Below, one piece after another: positions 1 through 11,719 of a stretch of DNA of 64,000 nt. Position numbers and translations under genes: made by a program. This DNA is from Aeriscardovia sp. GTDB taxonomy: Bacteria > Actinomycetota > Actinomycetes > Actinomycetales > Bifidobacteriaceae. Position 1 is the first letter of the stretch. Each line of letters opens with the position of its first letter. Below the pieces are notes generated by a model. It had not been told where the DNA came from. It saw nothing but the letters and a program-made list of their open reading frames with translations, and searched no databases. The stretch is taken from positions 102,126 to 166,125 of the forward strand of contig JAFYHY010000097.1 in the NCBI GenBank assembly GCA_017538895.1, given 5' to 3'.

Positions 1-1645
<1,645 letters not shown>

Positions 1646-2772
1646 GTCGTATATTTTTGCACATTTTAATGACGAAATGATGACGTATTGCTGAAATACT
1701 ACGGGAAATGCAGACTTCACCAGCTCCTTTCTCTTGAAGAATCAACATTTCCAGGCTTTGAACTTGTTTTTCTATCTGTGTTTTCTTCACGGAAGGACAA
1801 CTATCCAACGCAGCTTTAATCGCTTGTTCACACACACGACGACGTAACGCAGGATGCATAGAACGTAAGTAACGAACATCTAAATCAAACGGTACTTGTG
1901 GATGCATGCCACATAAAGTAACAAATTCCTCACTAGCACAACGATCCAGAAAATCCTGATCCTCTTGTTGCAGTTCCGCAAAAGCTGCTAGATGATCACG
2001 AACAGATGAACCACCAACTTCTTGTAACACAGGAAAAACAACTTGTCGTATTTGTGATCGGCGTGGCAATAAATGCATCAGCTGTCGGTCAACAGAATCA
2101 CCATTGGTGGGATCATCCCACCACGTTAAGCCAAGGTCCATGCAAATAGAGGTTGTATCCTCGCGCGTGATATGAAGAAGCGGTCGTAAATGTAAGATCC
2201 CAGTCTCTGTTTGCGAAAAACGAGGCATACCAGACAATGCTTGCGGCGTTGAATTCCTCACAGCCCCCAAAAGAACTGTTTCAGCCTGATCATCACGCGT
2301 ATGCGCAAAACAAATAGCATGCGCATGCACACGTTCTGCAAACGAGTCAAGAGCCTGATAACGAGCTTCACGTGCCGCTGACTCTTCCCCATCTCTTTTA
2401 CACGTATCTGCAGAAATCATAATTGTCTCAATATGAACCAACGAAATACCTAAATGACGGCACACGTCTGCTGCTTGTTCAGCAACACGATGAGAGCCTT
2501 CTTGCAATTGATGATCAATGATAATAACACCATCACGCAGCCCATTCATACCAGCAACAACATGAGTTAATGCAGCTAACGCTAACGAATCTCGACCACC
2601 AGAACACGCAACCAGAACGAGAGGCGCTTGTGGAGCAGCATGATGCACCCCATGCTGCTCTACTCCCTGACGTTGAGAAACCTCACGCTGTGGTCCAAGC
2701 CCATGCTGAGAAAAACAGGACCTCACCTCACCAATTGCTTTTTTTAGACGTGATGAATAAACCATACTACTA

Positions 2773-4215
2773 TCAGACTTGTGTCAATCCGCCAACAAAC
2801 GCATCAATCACATCCTGCGCAGCAGTGAGGTTTGTTGGATTATTAATAATCACAGAGAAGAACAGTAAACCGCCCTTAGTACGTAGCACATTACCAGACA
2901 TTGAACTTACATTCGACAATGTTCCTGTCTTTGCACGCACAAGACCATACGTTTCTGGCGTGAAATTATGCTCTAACAGTGTACCAGAGAAACCTGAAAC
3001 ACCCATACCTTCCAAGGATGCAGCATTTGCAGAATCATAGAATTGACGTTGTACCTGTACAAGAGCAGCAACAGTGGCTGTAGACCCATTAGATAATCCA
3101 CAACAATCAGCCATATGAACACCAGTCATATTAATGCCAAGTTTTTCATCAATACTGGTCACAGCAGATGTTGCTCCAGCTGTTGAATTTGCTGCATGCA
3201 CTTTATTAGCAATTAAGCGGCCAAAAAGTTCCATTAATGAATTATTAGACTGCTGTAACGTTAAACGAAGAATTTCCCATAATGGTGCGGAATGAACTTG
3301 CGCTAACTGTGTCTTACTTGTTTCCTCAGCCATTTGCTTTGCATTCGCAAAATTATATTGCCCATTCGCTGCAATACCATCTTTCTGAAGCAAAGAAGCA
3401 AACGTATCAACAACAGACTTTACAGGATTTGTTTCACGAGGAAGATACGCATTCTTAATGCTATCCGGATTAGATCCAAGGGAACCAATTTTTCCTTCGT
3501 CAATAGCCATAGAAACAATTGGTGTGAAATATCCCTGAGATGAAGCATCAGCAATCATAGTTGGAGGCATGTCCTCAGAACCAAAAAGCGAATTATCCGC
3601 ATCAAGAGTAATAGTTGTAATCCCCTTCTTCTTCAAAGCGGCTACTGTCTGTTCCGCAAGAGTTGCTAATCCAGCACGACCAAAAATATGATTTGGATCA
3701 TTATAACCTGATCCAAGAAGCATATCTCCACCACCCTTCAACACCACAACCGCATTAGAAGGAGTGGAATTCACCAAATAGGTTGTTGTATTTAAAGTGG
3801 AATTCATATCCAACGTGTGAACTGCAGCGAGTGCAGTGAACGTTTTCAAATTAGAGGCTGGAGTTCGTGGTGTATTTGGATTGACAGAGAGAAGAACATG
3901 GCCATCAGGCTGTTCCACGATGATGGAATAATCTTTACCGACATTTAGGTTTGATTCAAAGGTCTGAAGGTCTTGTTTTAAAGCTGCTGTATCAATAGGC
4001 TGCGCGTTAGCGGTCGCTTTATTCACTAAGGCTGCTGGCGCTGCTGCTTGTTCGATAGGAATCAGCGTATCTTGCTTTTTTTGTTGAACGAGACGATGAA
4101 CGTATAATCCGCCAGCGAGAATGACACATGCAACGATGAGAGAGGCAATAAGCCATGAGATAACATGTTTGTGCCGTTTATCAGCTGTAGTCTTACTATG
4201 AGCTGCACGTGTCAT
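2773..4215 (-). CDS. dacB: D-alanyl-D-alanine carboxypeptidase/endopeptidase, PBP4 family (peptidase S13)
   Basis: Penicillin-binding protein that trims or cleaves peptidoglycan peptides outside the membrane. All three active-site motifs are present: SNLK (S121, K124), SNN (323-325) and KTG (429-431). A single N-terminal membrane segment (about residues 18-39, WLIASLIVACVILAGGLYV) acts as signal anchor. The length of 480 aa fits the actinobacterial S13 family. The ATG at 4215 overlaps the stop of the upstream glycosyltransferase as ATGA, so the two envelope genes are probably translated together; tilS follows after 7 nt. Confidence 0.93.
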   Translation of the reverse strand: MTRAAHSKTTADKRHKHVISWLIASLIVACVILAGGLYVHRLVQQKKQDTLIPIEQAAAPAALVNKATANAQPIDTAALKQDLQTFESNLNVGKDYSIIVEQPDGHVLLSVNPNTPRTPASNLKTFTALAAVHTLDMNSTLNTTTYLVNSTPSNAVVVLKGGGDMLLGSGYNDPNHIFGRAGLATLAEQTVAALKKKGITTITLDADNSLFGSEDMPPTMIADASSQGYFTPIVSMAIDEGKIGSLGSNPDSIKNAYLPRETNPVKSVVDTFASLLQKDGIAANGQYNFANAKQMAEETSKTQLAQVHSAPLWEILRLTLQQSNNSLMELFGRLIANKVHAANSTAGATSAVTSIDEKLGINMTGVHMADCCGLSNGSTATVAALVQVQRQFYDSANAASLEGMGVSGFSGTLLEHNFTPETYGLVRAKTGTLSNVSSMSGNVLRTKGGLLFFSVIINNPTNLTAAQDVIDAFVGGLTQV

Positions 4216-5477
4216 TTTTTACCTTTCATTACCTCATTTTGTTTATGATGGGCAATTGGTTTCCATGATGATTTTGAGAATAATGCGACGAATGAAATCG
4301 GCACATAGCTCAACGCATACAACGGAAAACTCAGTACATACGCAATCAGTTCACGTGATGTTGCTCCTATTTTTTTCCGTTCAGCGACTACTGTAATCGC
4401 TGCAGCTACCATCATGATGAGTGAACTCCAGATTGTACTATAGATCCAGAGTTGAATGTTATAGAACTGTGATTGCCATGTGACGAAGCCGCACGCTGCA
4501 AAGAGAAGTCCTAAGATCTCACGAGCTGCCCATAGGATCGTCAGTGGGCAAATCATCAGCATCATATCAACTGACGAAAAATCACCATCTACTAACGCCT
4601 TTTTTATCAACGGTTCCCCATAATATCGGAAAACCTGTAAAAATCCCTTAGACCATCGCACACGTTGACGCCAACTTTGTGCGAAACTCGTTGGCTGCTC
4701 ATCATATAAAATTGCCTGACCCACATACCCAACACGATCACCATGAATAACGGAATCAAGCGTAAATTCAATATCTTCCGTAAGAAGATGGAATTTCCAC
4801 CCATCATTACGTTCCATAATCTCACGTGAAAACATAAATCCTGTGCCACCAACATGACAACTCGAATGAAGAAACATACGAGTATTATTCAAAAAGCGTG
4901 ACTCACGAATAAACCATAAAGCAGCACCACTGGATACCCAATTATCAACATTCTTAGAATTACGGTAACTCGTCAAAATTTTGAATCCTGCATGGAACCC
5001 ATCATTCATATAACGGATATATTGCGGATCAAGAATATTATCTGCATCAAAAACCAGAAAAGCATCATATTGCTGAATAGCATCTAATTTCGACATCTGA
5101 TTCAACAAATACGTTAACGCATATCCCTTACCAATATGCTCCGTATCATGTCGCTCAATAACATGCTCCCCTAATGAACGAACATAATCCGCTGTATGAT
5201 CGGTACAATTATCAGCAATCAGCCAAATGTCAATCATATATTGCGGATAATCATTAGTACGAATCGAATGAATCAGCTCTCCAATAACATTTTCCTCATT
5301 ACGCGCACTAATAAGAATGGCATATCGTTTATCAGACGGTGCTTGTGGAAAATCAAACGGTTTCACAAACATACCAATCAACATATAAAGAACCTGGTAG
5401 CCGATCATTATGCCACCAATAATGCTTAACAGCCAATCAAGAAAAGTCAAAAGAGCCACAATTAGTTTTCTTTCCAC
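4212..5477 (-). CDS. membrane glycosyltransferase family 2
   Basis: Probably a processive family 2 glycosyltransferase that builds a cell-surface polysaccharide or glycolipid; the sugar cannot be read from the sequence. Seen: an N-terminal hydrophobic segment (about residues 5-35), the GT-A fold start YAILISARNEENVI, the acidic metal motif VFDADN, a later ED pair (LLTEDIEF), the QRVRW motif of processive enzymes, and four hydrophobic stretches in the last 130 residues. The start at 5477 lies inside the end of the AI-2E-family gene (16-nt overlap) and the stop overlaps dacB, making a tight envelope operon. Confidence 0.88.
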   Translation of the reverse strand: MERKLIVALLTFLDWLLSIIGGIMIGYQVLYMLIGMFVKPFDFPQAPSDKRYAILISARNEENVIGELIHSIRTNDYPQYMIDIWLIADNCTDHTADYVRSLGEHVIERHDTEHIGKGYALTYLLNQMSKLDAIQQYDAFLVFDADNILDPQYIRYMNDGFHAGFKILTSYRNSKNVDNWVSSGAALWFIRESRFLNNTRMFLHSSCHVGGTGFMFSREIMERNDGWKFHLLTEDIEFTLDSVIHGDRVGYVGQAILYDEQPTSFAQSWRQRVRWSKGFLQVFRYYGEPLIKKALVDGDFSSVDMMLMICPLTILWAAREILGLLFAACGFVTWQSQFYNIQLWIYSTIWSSLIMMVAAAITVVAERKKIGATSRELIAYVLSFPLYALSYVPISFVALFSKSSWKPIAHHKQNEVMKGKK

Positions 5478-6991
5478 AGCGTACGTTTTGACTTCGTCTC
5501 ATTACCTGTGTCTGGTAATGATGACTGCGCAAGTTTCTCAAAACGTTCCTTTTGCGTTGCAATTGTATCCTGCTTATGTTGCTTCGGGATTGCAATTGTC
5601 GCAGACTCATCAAGTTTATTCGTTGGAATGTAATTATCAAAAGCGCGCGCAGCCTCACGAAGCTGCTCTTGCGTAGACATCACACGATGCGTTGAACCAC
5701 GAACAGCACGAGGAACCAATGGCGTCAGCTTCTCATTCAATGCCTCACCCGCTTTCACAATCTGTGATTTCTTCGCTGGCTTCGGATCATTCAACAATGG
5801 AGAATCAATCAAATCTTGACGCTTTACATACGCATCAAAAATCACTTGTAAACTTGCCGTCACAGGCAAAGCCAAAAAAGCCCCTAAAAACCCAAAAATA
5901 GCTCCAAAAATAAACACAGACAGCAAACCAACCGCCGCGTTTACAGACATCGTCCTCTGCTGCACCAAAGGAGCAATAAGATTATTCTCGATCTGCTGAT
6001 AAATAACCACATAAATCAGCAAAAATAATGCACTATTAGTATCCTGATTCGACCAAGCAACAATAATCGGAAGAATAGCACCAATACCTGCTCCCACCAT
6101 AGGAATAAATTGCGAAATAATCGAGTACAAAATACTCAATGGCAACCAGTATGGTACATGCATAATGAGCATATAAATAGACATACAAATGCTAGAAATG
6201 ACAGCAAGAATAATGCGAGAACTCAAAAAACTTGATACCTGACCTTGAACAACAGTCCATACAACAAGGAACCGTTTTTGTCGATCGGGCTTCAACCATG
6301 AACAAATAACACGTCGAGCAGCAGGACCACTTGCCATCATGTAATATGTCACAAACAAAATCAGCAACAGTGACATCACAAACGACCAAACAGACTCCGC
6401 ACTCGACAAAGCCGTACCAGCAAAATTAGTTACCCACGACGTCTGAATATTACGAGTCAGAATACTGCCAAGATCATCAATATGCGGCATACGATACGAC
6501 GTATGCATATCAATAAACGAAGCCAAATTACCATACAGCTTTGGCGCATTCCCAACCAAACCAGTAAGCTGCATTAAAAACATTTGACCGAAAATCCAAA
6601 TCAGCCCACTAAACGCAGCAAGAACAGTTAACCATGTAATAATCGCAGCAACTGGACGACGCCACCCATGCCGAACCAACCATTGGACAGCAGGCTCCAT
6701 AGCCAACGACAAAAACAAACAAATAACAAGATCAACAGCAATCCACGAAACTTTTCCCCACGAATCCCAAACAAACGTAAAAATAAGAATGGCAATCGCA
6801 ACCATAAGAAGAGCTCGTGAAAGCCATTCCGGAGGTCTCCTAGGATCACCATTACCAGGAATTAATCCATCCAAATCATAATGTGTAGTAGCATCATCTG
6901 CAGATAAGATAGTTTTTTCACTAGCAACTGTCTTCTTCTGCTTTGTAATATCCTCCCCCTGCTGCATATCGCTATTATCGCGATAAATCAT
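5462..6991 (-). CDS. AI-2E family transporter (PerM/YdiK-like membrane protein)
   Basis: Polytopic membrane protein of the AI-2E transporter (DUF20) family, whose members include permeases for small solutes and Na+/H+ antiporters; the substrate here is unknown. The 509 aa comprise a cytoplasmic head of about 60 residues, roughly eight membrane segments between residues 60 and 390 (with the usual long re-entrant region and VPYWLPLSILYSIISQFIPMVG), and a charged cytoplasmic tail of about 110 residues that is longer than usual. No clear ribosome binding site precedes ATG 6991; a second in-frame ATG at 6967 is possible. It heads the minus-strand operon and is divergent from the glycosyltransferase at 7087. 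Confidence 0.85.
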   Translation of the reverse strand: MIYRDNSDMQQGEDITKQKKTVASEKTILSADDATTHYDLDGLIPGNGDPRRPPEWLSRALLMVAIAILIFTFVWDSWGKVSWIAVDLVICLFLSLAMEPAVQWLVRHGWRRPVAAIITWLTVLAAFSGLIWIFGQMFLMQLTGLVGNAPKLYGNLASFIDMHTSYRMPHIDDLGSILTRNIQTSWVTNFAGTALSSAESVWSFVMSLLLILFVTYYMMASGPAARRVICSWLKPDRQKRFLVVWTVVQGQVSSFLSSRIILAVISSICMSIYMLIMHVPYWLPLSILYSIISQFIPMVGAGIGAILPIIVAWSNQDTNSALFLLIYVVIYQQIENNLIAPLVQQRTMSVNAAVGLLSVFIFGAIFGFLGAFLALPVTASLQVIFDAYVKRQDLIDSPLLNDPKPAKKSQIVKAGEALNEKLTPLVPRAVRGSTHRVMSTQEQLREAARAFDNYIPTNKLDESATIAIPKQHKQDTIATQKERFEKLAQSSLPDTGNETKSKRTLWKEN

Positions 6992-7086
6992 GACAACAAT
7001 ATAAGAATCTCTTAATTTTTAGTGAAAAAGACTATTTTCTACCGTCAATTAGGTTACGTCTCAGTAAGTCAACTATTCTTAGAAGT

Positions 7087-8016
7087 ATGGTGACAGTTTC
7101 GATTATTATCCCGGCTTGGAATGAGGCCGAACACATTGCAGATTGTTTAATGAATGCAACGCGGCAGACAGTAGCTGCAAAAGAAATTCTTGTCGTTGAT
7201 AACAAATCAACTGATAACACGATGGCTATTGTAAAACAGTTCATTGCAGAAAACCCAGATTGTAACGTCAAACTCTTAGAACAAAACGAGAAACAGGGTC
7301 TTATTCCAACCCGTAATTATGGTTTTAATCATGCCATAGGAGATGTCTACGGTCGCATTGACGCTGATTGCATGCTGCGACCTGATTGGGTAGAGCGAGT
7401 AACTAAAACTTTTGCTCATGATCGATCAGCGATGGGCGTTACTGGACCTGTTACCTATTACGATATGCCAGCTGCTGATATTAGTTTAGCTGGCGATAAT
7501 CAGATTCGCCGTCATGTCTATAAAGCGGATGGAGGACGTACTCTCCTATTTGGCTCTAATATGGCTATCCGAGCTAAAGCATGGAAAGTTATTAAAGATC
7601 AAGTATGTGCTGATGAAGAAGATCTCATGCATGAAGATATTGATCTGTCTCTTCATCTTATTGCGAATGGTTTAAAAACTGTTTATAACCCTAAAGTGGT
7701 TGTTGGAATGAGTGCACGACGTATGGATACGTCTCTTCCAAGTTTCATTAATTATATGAAACGGTTTAAGCGAACGTTTGATGCGCATCCTGGTCATACG
7801 CGAACCAGTCGACCTGAGTATATTTTTACTGCGCTTTATCCTGTATTGCATGCGTGGTATCCGGTTTATCAGAAGCAGCTTCATGATACTCATATTGATC
7901 CAGCTCGACGTATTTGGTTCCGTAAGCAGATGCAATTAGCTCGTCGCCGTGAATTGGAGACATATTCGACATATCAGGCATTTGAGTCGCAACAGCGTCG
8001 TCAGACGAAAAATTAG
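7087..8016 (+). CDS. glycosyltransferase family 2 (soluble)
   Basis: GT-A fold glycosyltransferase of 309 aa that probably transfers a sugar from a nucleotide-sugar donor to a surface glycan or lipid. Motifs: VSIIIPAWNEAEHI at the N-terminus, VVDNKSTDNT, the metal-binding GRIDADC (about residue 97) and the acid-base region HEDIDLS (about 180). No membrane segment is apparent. It stands alone on the plus strand, divergent from the AI-2E-family operon across 95 bp and convergent with galE, separated from it by a strong bidirectional terminator. Acceptor and product are unknown. Confidence 0.85.
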   Translation: MVTVSIIIPAWNEAEHIADCLMNATRQTVAAKEILVVDNKSTDNTMAIVKQFIAENPDCNVKLLEQNEKQGLIPTRNYGFNHAIGDVYGRIDADCMLRPDWVERVTKTFAHDRSAMGVTGPVTYYDMPAADISLAGDNQIRRHVYKADGGRTLLFGSNMAIRAKAWKVIKDQVCADEEDLMHEDIDLSLHLIANGLKTVYNPKVVVGMSARRMDTSLPSFINYMKRFKRTFDAHPGHTRTSRPEYIFTALYPVLHAWYPVYQKQLHDTHIDPARRIWFRKQMQLARRRELETYSTYQAFESQQRRQTKN

Positions 8017-8052
8017 TGAATAGTATTAGCGTTGAGTATGTTTTGATGTATA

Positions 8053-8094
8053 AGAAAAGGGTGAGTAAAATGTAGGTTTTCTCACCCTTTTCTT
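8053..8094. terminator. bidirectional intrinsic terminator
   Basis: Perfect 14-bp stem AAGAAAAGGGTGAG (8053-8066) / CTCACCCTTTTCTT (8081-8094), with A-rich and T-rich flanks that serve both strands. It lies between the convergent glycosyltransferase and galE genes. Confidence 0.85.
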
Positions 8095-8120
8095 ATTTAT
8101 TTTGTGCGTTGATTTGAGTT

Positions 8121-9131
8121 TTAGTCAATTTGTTTCCATGATTCAACGTCGATATGGTGTTCTGGATTTGCTTGCCATGCTGCCCATGCGGATTCAACGA
8201 TTTCTTTGACACCATACTTTGCATGCCAGTCCATGACTTCGTTGATGCGTTGTGGGGAGCCGATTAACATTGGTGGGTCTCCTGCACGGCGGTCTTCGAT
8301 CTTTTCAGTGAATGGGAGTCCAGAGACTGATTTGATTTCATCAACGATTTGGCGGACGGAGGTACCTTCACCGGTTCCGACGTTGAAGGCGCTGTATGGG
8401 CGGTCGTCACGATCGAGGTAGTGTATTGCGGCGATGTGAGCGTCAGCTAAATCGGAAACGTGGATGTAATCGCGGATGCAGGTTCCGTCTGGTGTTGGGT
8501 AGTCAGCGCCGAAGATTGCTGGTGCTTTTCCTAATTTGAGGTTACGGAGAACCATTGGTATAAGGTTCAGTGTTGCTGGATCTTCGAGTTCAACTGGTCC
8601 GCATCCAGCGACGTTGAAGTAGCGGAGTGCGCAGAAGCGAATTCCGAAAGTTTGAGCTGCGGCGTTGCCCATCCATTCACCGAAGAGTTTGGTTTGTCCG
8701 TATGGGTTGATTGGAACCATTGGGATAACGTCTTCTGGGACGACGTCAACTGGAGGTTCACCGTAGGTTGCTGCGGAGCTGGAGAAGACGAGTTTATTGA
8801 CTCCTGTGTCGGTCATAGCTTGAAGTATGTTCAGCATTCCGTTGATGTTTTGGCGGTAGTACCATAATGGTTTTTCAACGGATTCACCGACTTGTTTGCG
8901 AGCAGCGAAGTGAATGACAGCGTCTACAGCATACTTTTTCATTGCATCGGCTAATACTTTGTCTGCGCCTGGTGCAGAAACATCTTGGACGATGAGTGGT
9001 GCATCGCCGATACGTGTTTTTTTGCCGTAGCTTAAGTCGTCGACGACGACAACTTTTTCTCCAGCTTGATGCAATGCGTAAATAACGTGTGCGCCAATAT
9101 AGCCGCAACCGCCTGTAACAAGAACTGTCAT
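8121..9131 (-). CDS. galE: UDP-glucose 4-epimerase
   Basis: Short-chain dehydrogenase that interconverts UDP-glucose and UDP-galactose, for the Leloir pathway and for donor sugars of surface glycans. Rossmann motif GGCGYIG at residues 7-13, the catalytic pair SSSAATYG and YGQTK (YxxxK), and the usual C-terminal blocks (FNVGTGEG, RRAGDPP). I choose ATG 9131 (336 aa) because GGAGGA lies 8 nt upstream and the family starts with MTVLVTGG; the ORF could extend nine residues further upstream. The gene stands singly, ending at the shared terminator. Confidence 0.96.
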   Translation of the reverse strand: MTVLVTGGCGYIGAHVIYALHQAGEKVVVVDDLSYGKKTRIGDAPLIVQDVSAPGADKVLADAMKKYAVDAVIHFAARKQVGESVEKPLWYYRQNINGMLNILQAMTDTGVNKLVFSSSAATYGEPPVDVVPEDVIPMVPINPYGQTKLFGEWMGNAAAQTFGIRFCALRYFNVAGCGPVELEDPATLNLIPMVLRNLKLGKAPAIFGADYPTPDGTCIRDYIHVSDLADAHIAAIHYLDRDDRPYSAFNVGTGEGTSVRQIVDEIKSVSGLPFTEKIEDRRAGDPPMLIGSPQRINEVMDWHAKYGVKEIVESAWAAWQANPEHHIDVESWKQID

Positions 9132-9209
9132 ATAGAGTCCTCCGTTTTCTTTTGACATCTGTCTATTGCAAAAGGAATTGTTTTCAGAATACTTGTTTCG
9201 ATGAACAAG

Positions 9210-9878
9210 TTAGTTGAATAACATATTTTGTAGATCATCGAGTAAGGCTCTCATTGCGTGCCCGCGATGGGAAATTTGATTTTTTTGGTCTGTTGATAAT
9301 TGCGCGCAAGTGAGTGGTTTAGTGTCCCAGAGTATGCATGCAGAGGTGGTGTTCTGTGTTGGTTGTTCGTCTGGGATAAAGATTGGATCATATCCAAATC
9401 CTTGTGTTCCACGTGGTGTATGTGCGAGGTGACCATTCATGCGACCGTATTCGACTTTTTCACGTGAGTGTTGTGGGTCGACAAGGGCGGCACAACATTC
9501 GAAGTGAGCAGTGCGAACATTATCTGGTATGTCTTCTAGTTGAGCGAGTAGGAGGTCCATGTTGGCGTGATCATTGCCGTGTTGTCCTGACCATCGTGCT
9601 GATAAAATTCCTGGTGCTTTTCCTAGAATGTCGACAATGAGTCCTGAGTCGTCAGCAATTGATAGGTATCCTGTACGTTGGGCAACAAAACGAGCTTTGA
9701 GTAAAGCGTTTTCTTCGAATGTGGTGCCGTCTTCAACAGGATCTGGGATACCGAGTTCTTTTGCACTGATTATTGTTATGGTGTGATTTGTTGGGCAGAT
9801 GATACGTTCTGCAACCATCTGTTTGAGTTCGGAAACTTTTCCTTCGTTATGTGTCGCTAGAACGATAGTGGTATTCAT
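9210..9878 (-). CDS. rdgB: non-canonical purine NTP pyrophosphatase (RdgB/HAM1 family)
   Basis: House-cleaning enzyme hydrolysing XTP, ITP and dITP to monophosphates, preventing their incorporation into nucleic acids. Family motifs: ATHNEGKVSELK at the N-terminus (nucleotide site), SIADDSGLIVD (metal site), GFGYDPIFIPDEQ and the C-terminal SHRGHAM. The length of 222 aa is slightly above the usual 195-205, with short insertions. It follows rph with a gap of only one base, an rph-rdgB pairing that is widespread in bacteria. Confidence 0.94.
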   Translation of the reverse strand: MNTTIVLATHNEGKVSELKQMVAERIICPTNHTITIISAKELGIPDPVEDGTTFEENALLKARFVAQRTGYLSIADDSGLIVDILGKAPGILSARWSGQHGNDHANMDLLLAQLEDIPDNVRTAHFECCAALVDPQHSREKVEYGRMNGHLAHTPRGTQGFGYDPIFIPDEQPTQNTTSACILWDTKPLTCAQLSTDQKNQISHRGHAMRALLDDLQNMLFN

Positions 9879-9879
9879 A

Positions 9880-10647
9880 TCAGTCCTCTGCTAGTGCTTT
9901 GAGCTGAAGTTTTTGGAGTTCTTTGTTTCCTTTGGTAGCAAGGTCGAGAAGGGTGTTTAACTCGTCTCGGTCAAATGGTCCGTGTTCTGCGGTTCCTTGA
10001 ATTTCGATGAATTTTCCGCTTCCGGTCATGACAACGTTCATGTCGGTTCCAGCATTGGAATCTTCTGGATAAGGGAGGTCAAGCATTGGGTGGTTTTGAA
10101 TGACTCCGACAGAGATTGCGGAGACTTGATCTAAGAGGATATGAGCGTCATCGCTGATATAGTGTTGATGTTTTGCCCAGCGGATTGCGTCAGCAACTGC
10201 TACATAGGCGCCTGTAATGGATGCGGTTCGTGTTCCACCGTCGGCTTGGAGGACATCACAGTCAACGATAATTTGGTTTTCTCCGAGGGCTGCCATGTCG
10301 ATAACACCGCGGAGGGATCGGCCAATAAGGCGGCTAATTTCGTGTGTACGTCCGCTGACACGTCCACGAATGGATTCGCGTTCGGTACGTTCTCCTGTTG
10401 CGCGTGGGATCATTGAGTATTCTGCAGTGACCCAGCCAAGTCCGCTTCCTTTGCGCCAGCGTGGTACGCCCACTTGCCATGATGCAGTGCAGAGAACGCG
10501 TGTGTTACCGCATGAGATGAGGACGGATCCTTCTGGATTGGATGTCCACTTTCGTTGAATGGTAACAGGACGGAGTTCATCCATATGACGTCCATCGAGA
10601 CGTACAATTTCTCCGTCTATAACTTTTGTCAGGATCATTTCAGCCAT
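9880..10647 (-). CDS. rph: ribonuclease PH
   Basis: Phosphorolytic 3'-5' exoribonuclease that trims tRNA 3' ends, acting as a hexamer. Family blocks seen: [47 protein letters not shown], the phosphate-site region and VIQADGG-like [16 protein letters not shown]. The length of 255 aa is typical. ATG 10647 has AAAGGAG about 8 nt upstream, which supports this start. It forms a two-gene operon with rdgB. Confidence 0.95.
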   Translation of the reverse strand: MAEMILTKVIDGEIVRLDGRHMDELRPVTIQRKWTSNPEGSVLISCGNTRVLCTASWQVGVPRWRKGSGLGWVTAEYSMIPRATGERTERESIRGRVSGRTHEISRLIGRSLRGVIDMAALGENQIIVDCDVLQADGGTRTASITGAYVAVADAIRWAKHQHYISDDAHILLDQVSAISVGVIQNHPMLDLPYPEDSNAGTDMNVVMTGSGKFIEIQGTAEHGPFDRDELNTLLDLATKGNKELQKLQLKALAED

Positions 10648-10693
10648 GACACCCAGCTCCTTTTACTTTATTTACTAAATTCACACTTATTTA

Positions 10694-10730
10694 AAAAACG
10701 TTACGGTTACGTAACTATTGCAACGTTTTT
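10694..10730. repeat. nested inverted repeat in the rph/Pr6Pr divergent promoter region
   Basis: AAAAACGTT (10694-10702) pairs with AACGTTTTT (10722-10730). Inside, partly overlapping, GTTACG and CGTAAC (about 10700-10715) form a second perfect short repeat. The element sits between two divergent genes, so an operator is possible; no regulator is indicated. Base positions here may be off by one. Confidence 0.4.
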
Positions 10731-10821
10731 GAATAATCTTTGTCTACTTTACGACGCTTATTGTCCTAGTACTGTAAAAAAGTGGCTTCTTCAAATACCT
10801 TTTAACAGTATTCTGTTATTT

Positions 10822-11589
10822 ATGCGCAAAAGAAAAATTTTTATCTCACTGTTTGAATTCCTCATTGTGCTCTGTGCATGGGGAGGAATTTCACAATCGT
10901 ATTGCCAAGGACAATGGGAAGAATTATGCTATTTCACTTATCAAACAAACTTCCTGGTCGGTGTTGTTTATTTGTGGTCTGCTATTGCCACTTTAACCGG
11001 TAAACGTCGCCCTTGGCCATGGTTACGTGGTTTAGCTCTTGTTTTTATTTTTGTTACTGGTCTTGTTGCTAATACCATCCTTCCAGCTCCAAATTATGCA
11101 ACCGAATATCGTGCTTATGGTTTTATTCCCAATACGTTGCTCGTGCATATTACTGTTCCACTCTTATGCTTGATTAACTTCATTCTTTTCGAACGTCATA
11201 AGCATTACAAGTGGTGGTTCCCACTCACCTGGCCGTTATACATTTATGTATGGTTTGATTTCATTGTTATCCGTGCTGATATCTTCCCACATGCTGGTGT
11301 TGATCCGGGATCTCATAACCCATGGCCGTACTGGTTTATCAATGTTAATAAGGTCGGTTGGGCATCAATTCCACGTACTTTCCTCCTCTTTACTATTTTC
11401 TTCCTTATTTTGGGTTATATTCTATTTACTGCTGACCATTTCCTTCCACGTACCGCTGTTGTGAAGACAACTACCGAGGAAGAAATCATTCAGTATCTTC
11501 AAACCCGTAAGATGAAGAAAATTCAGAAAATTGCTACTTCATTCCCTCAGATTGATTTATCAGATTGTTCTTTTAATGAAATAAAGTAG
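10822..11589 (+). CDS. Pr6Pr family membrane protein
   Basis: Polytopic membrane protein of 255 aa related to the Pr6Pr/FAR-17a-like family; its function is unknown. Seen: about six hydrophobic segments and the family-type blocks FTYQTNFLVGVVYLW, LLVHITVPLLCLINFILF, WPLTWPLYIYVWFDF and PYWFINVNKVGW, ending with a short charged tail. I choose the ATG at 10822 (MRKRKIF, directly before the first membrane segment); the frame is open further upstream but that part overlaps rph on the other strand. No good ribosome binding site is visible. A terminator follows. Confidence 0.8.
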   Translation: MRKRKIFISLFEFLIVLCAWGGISQSYCQGQWEELCYFTYQTNFLVGVVYLWSAIATLTGKRRPWPWLRGLALVFIFVTGLVANTILPAPNYATEYRAYGFIPNTLLVHITVPLLCLINFILFERHKHYKWWFPLTWPLYIYVWFDFIVIRADIFPHAGVDPGSHNPWPYWFINVNKVGWASIPRTFLLFTIFFLILGYILFTADHFLPRTAVVKTTTEEEIIQYLQTRKMKKIQKIATSFPQIDLSDCSFNEIK

Positions 11590-11616
11590 TAGTTACTTAT
11601 TCATTCGACTTTTATT

Positions 11617-11651
11617 AGGGGCCTTTACCATCTCTCCCTGGTAAGGGCCCT
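11617..11651 (+). terminator. probable intrinsic terminator after the Pr6Pr gene
   Basis: GC-rich stem AGGGGCCTTTACCA / TGGTAAGGGCCCT with one bulge and an 8-nt loop, followed by TTTAGTGTTT. It ends the Pr6Pr gene before pncB. Confidence 0.7.
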
Positions 11652-11719
11652 TTAGTGTTTCTAATGAATGGTTCGTAGAATGGAAAAAATATAATTCTTC
11701 CATAAGGAGCCACCCACAT

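Noticed and set aside
2570..3040. 156-aa plus-strand ORF opposite tilS and dacB
   Set aside because: Shadow of two well-supported minus-strand genes; composition is not protein-like and no SD.
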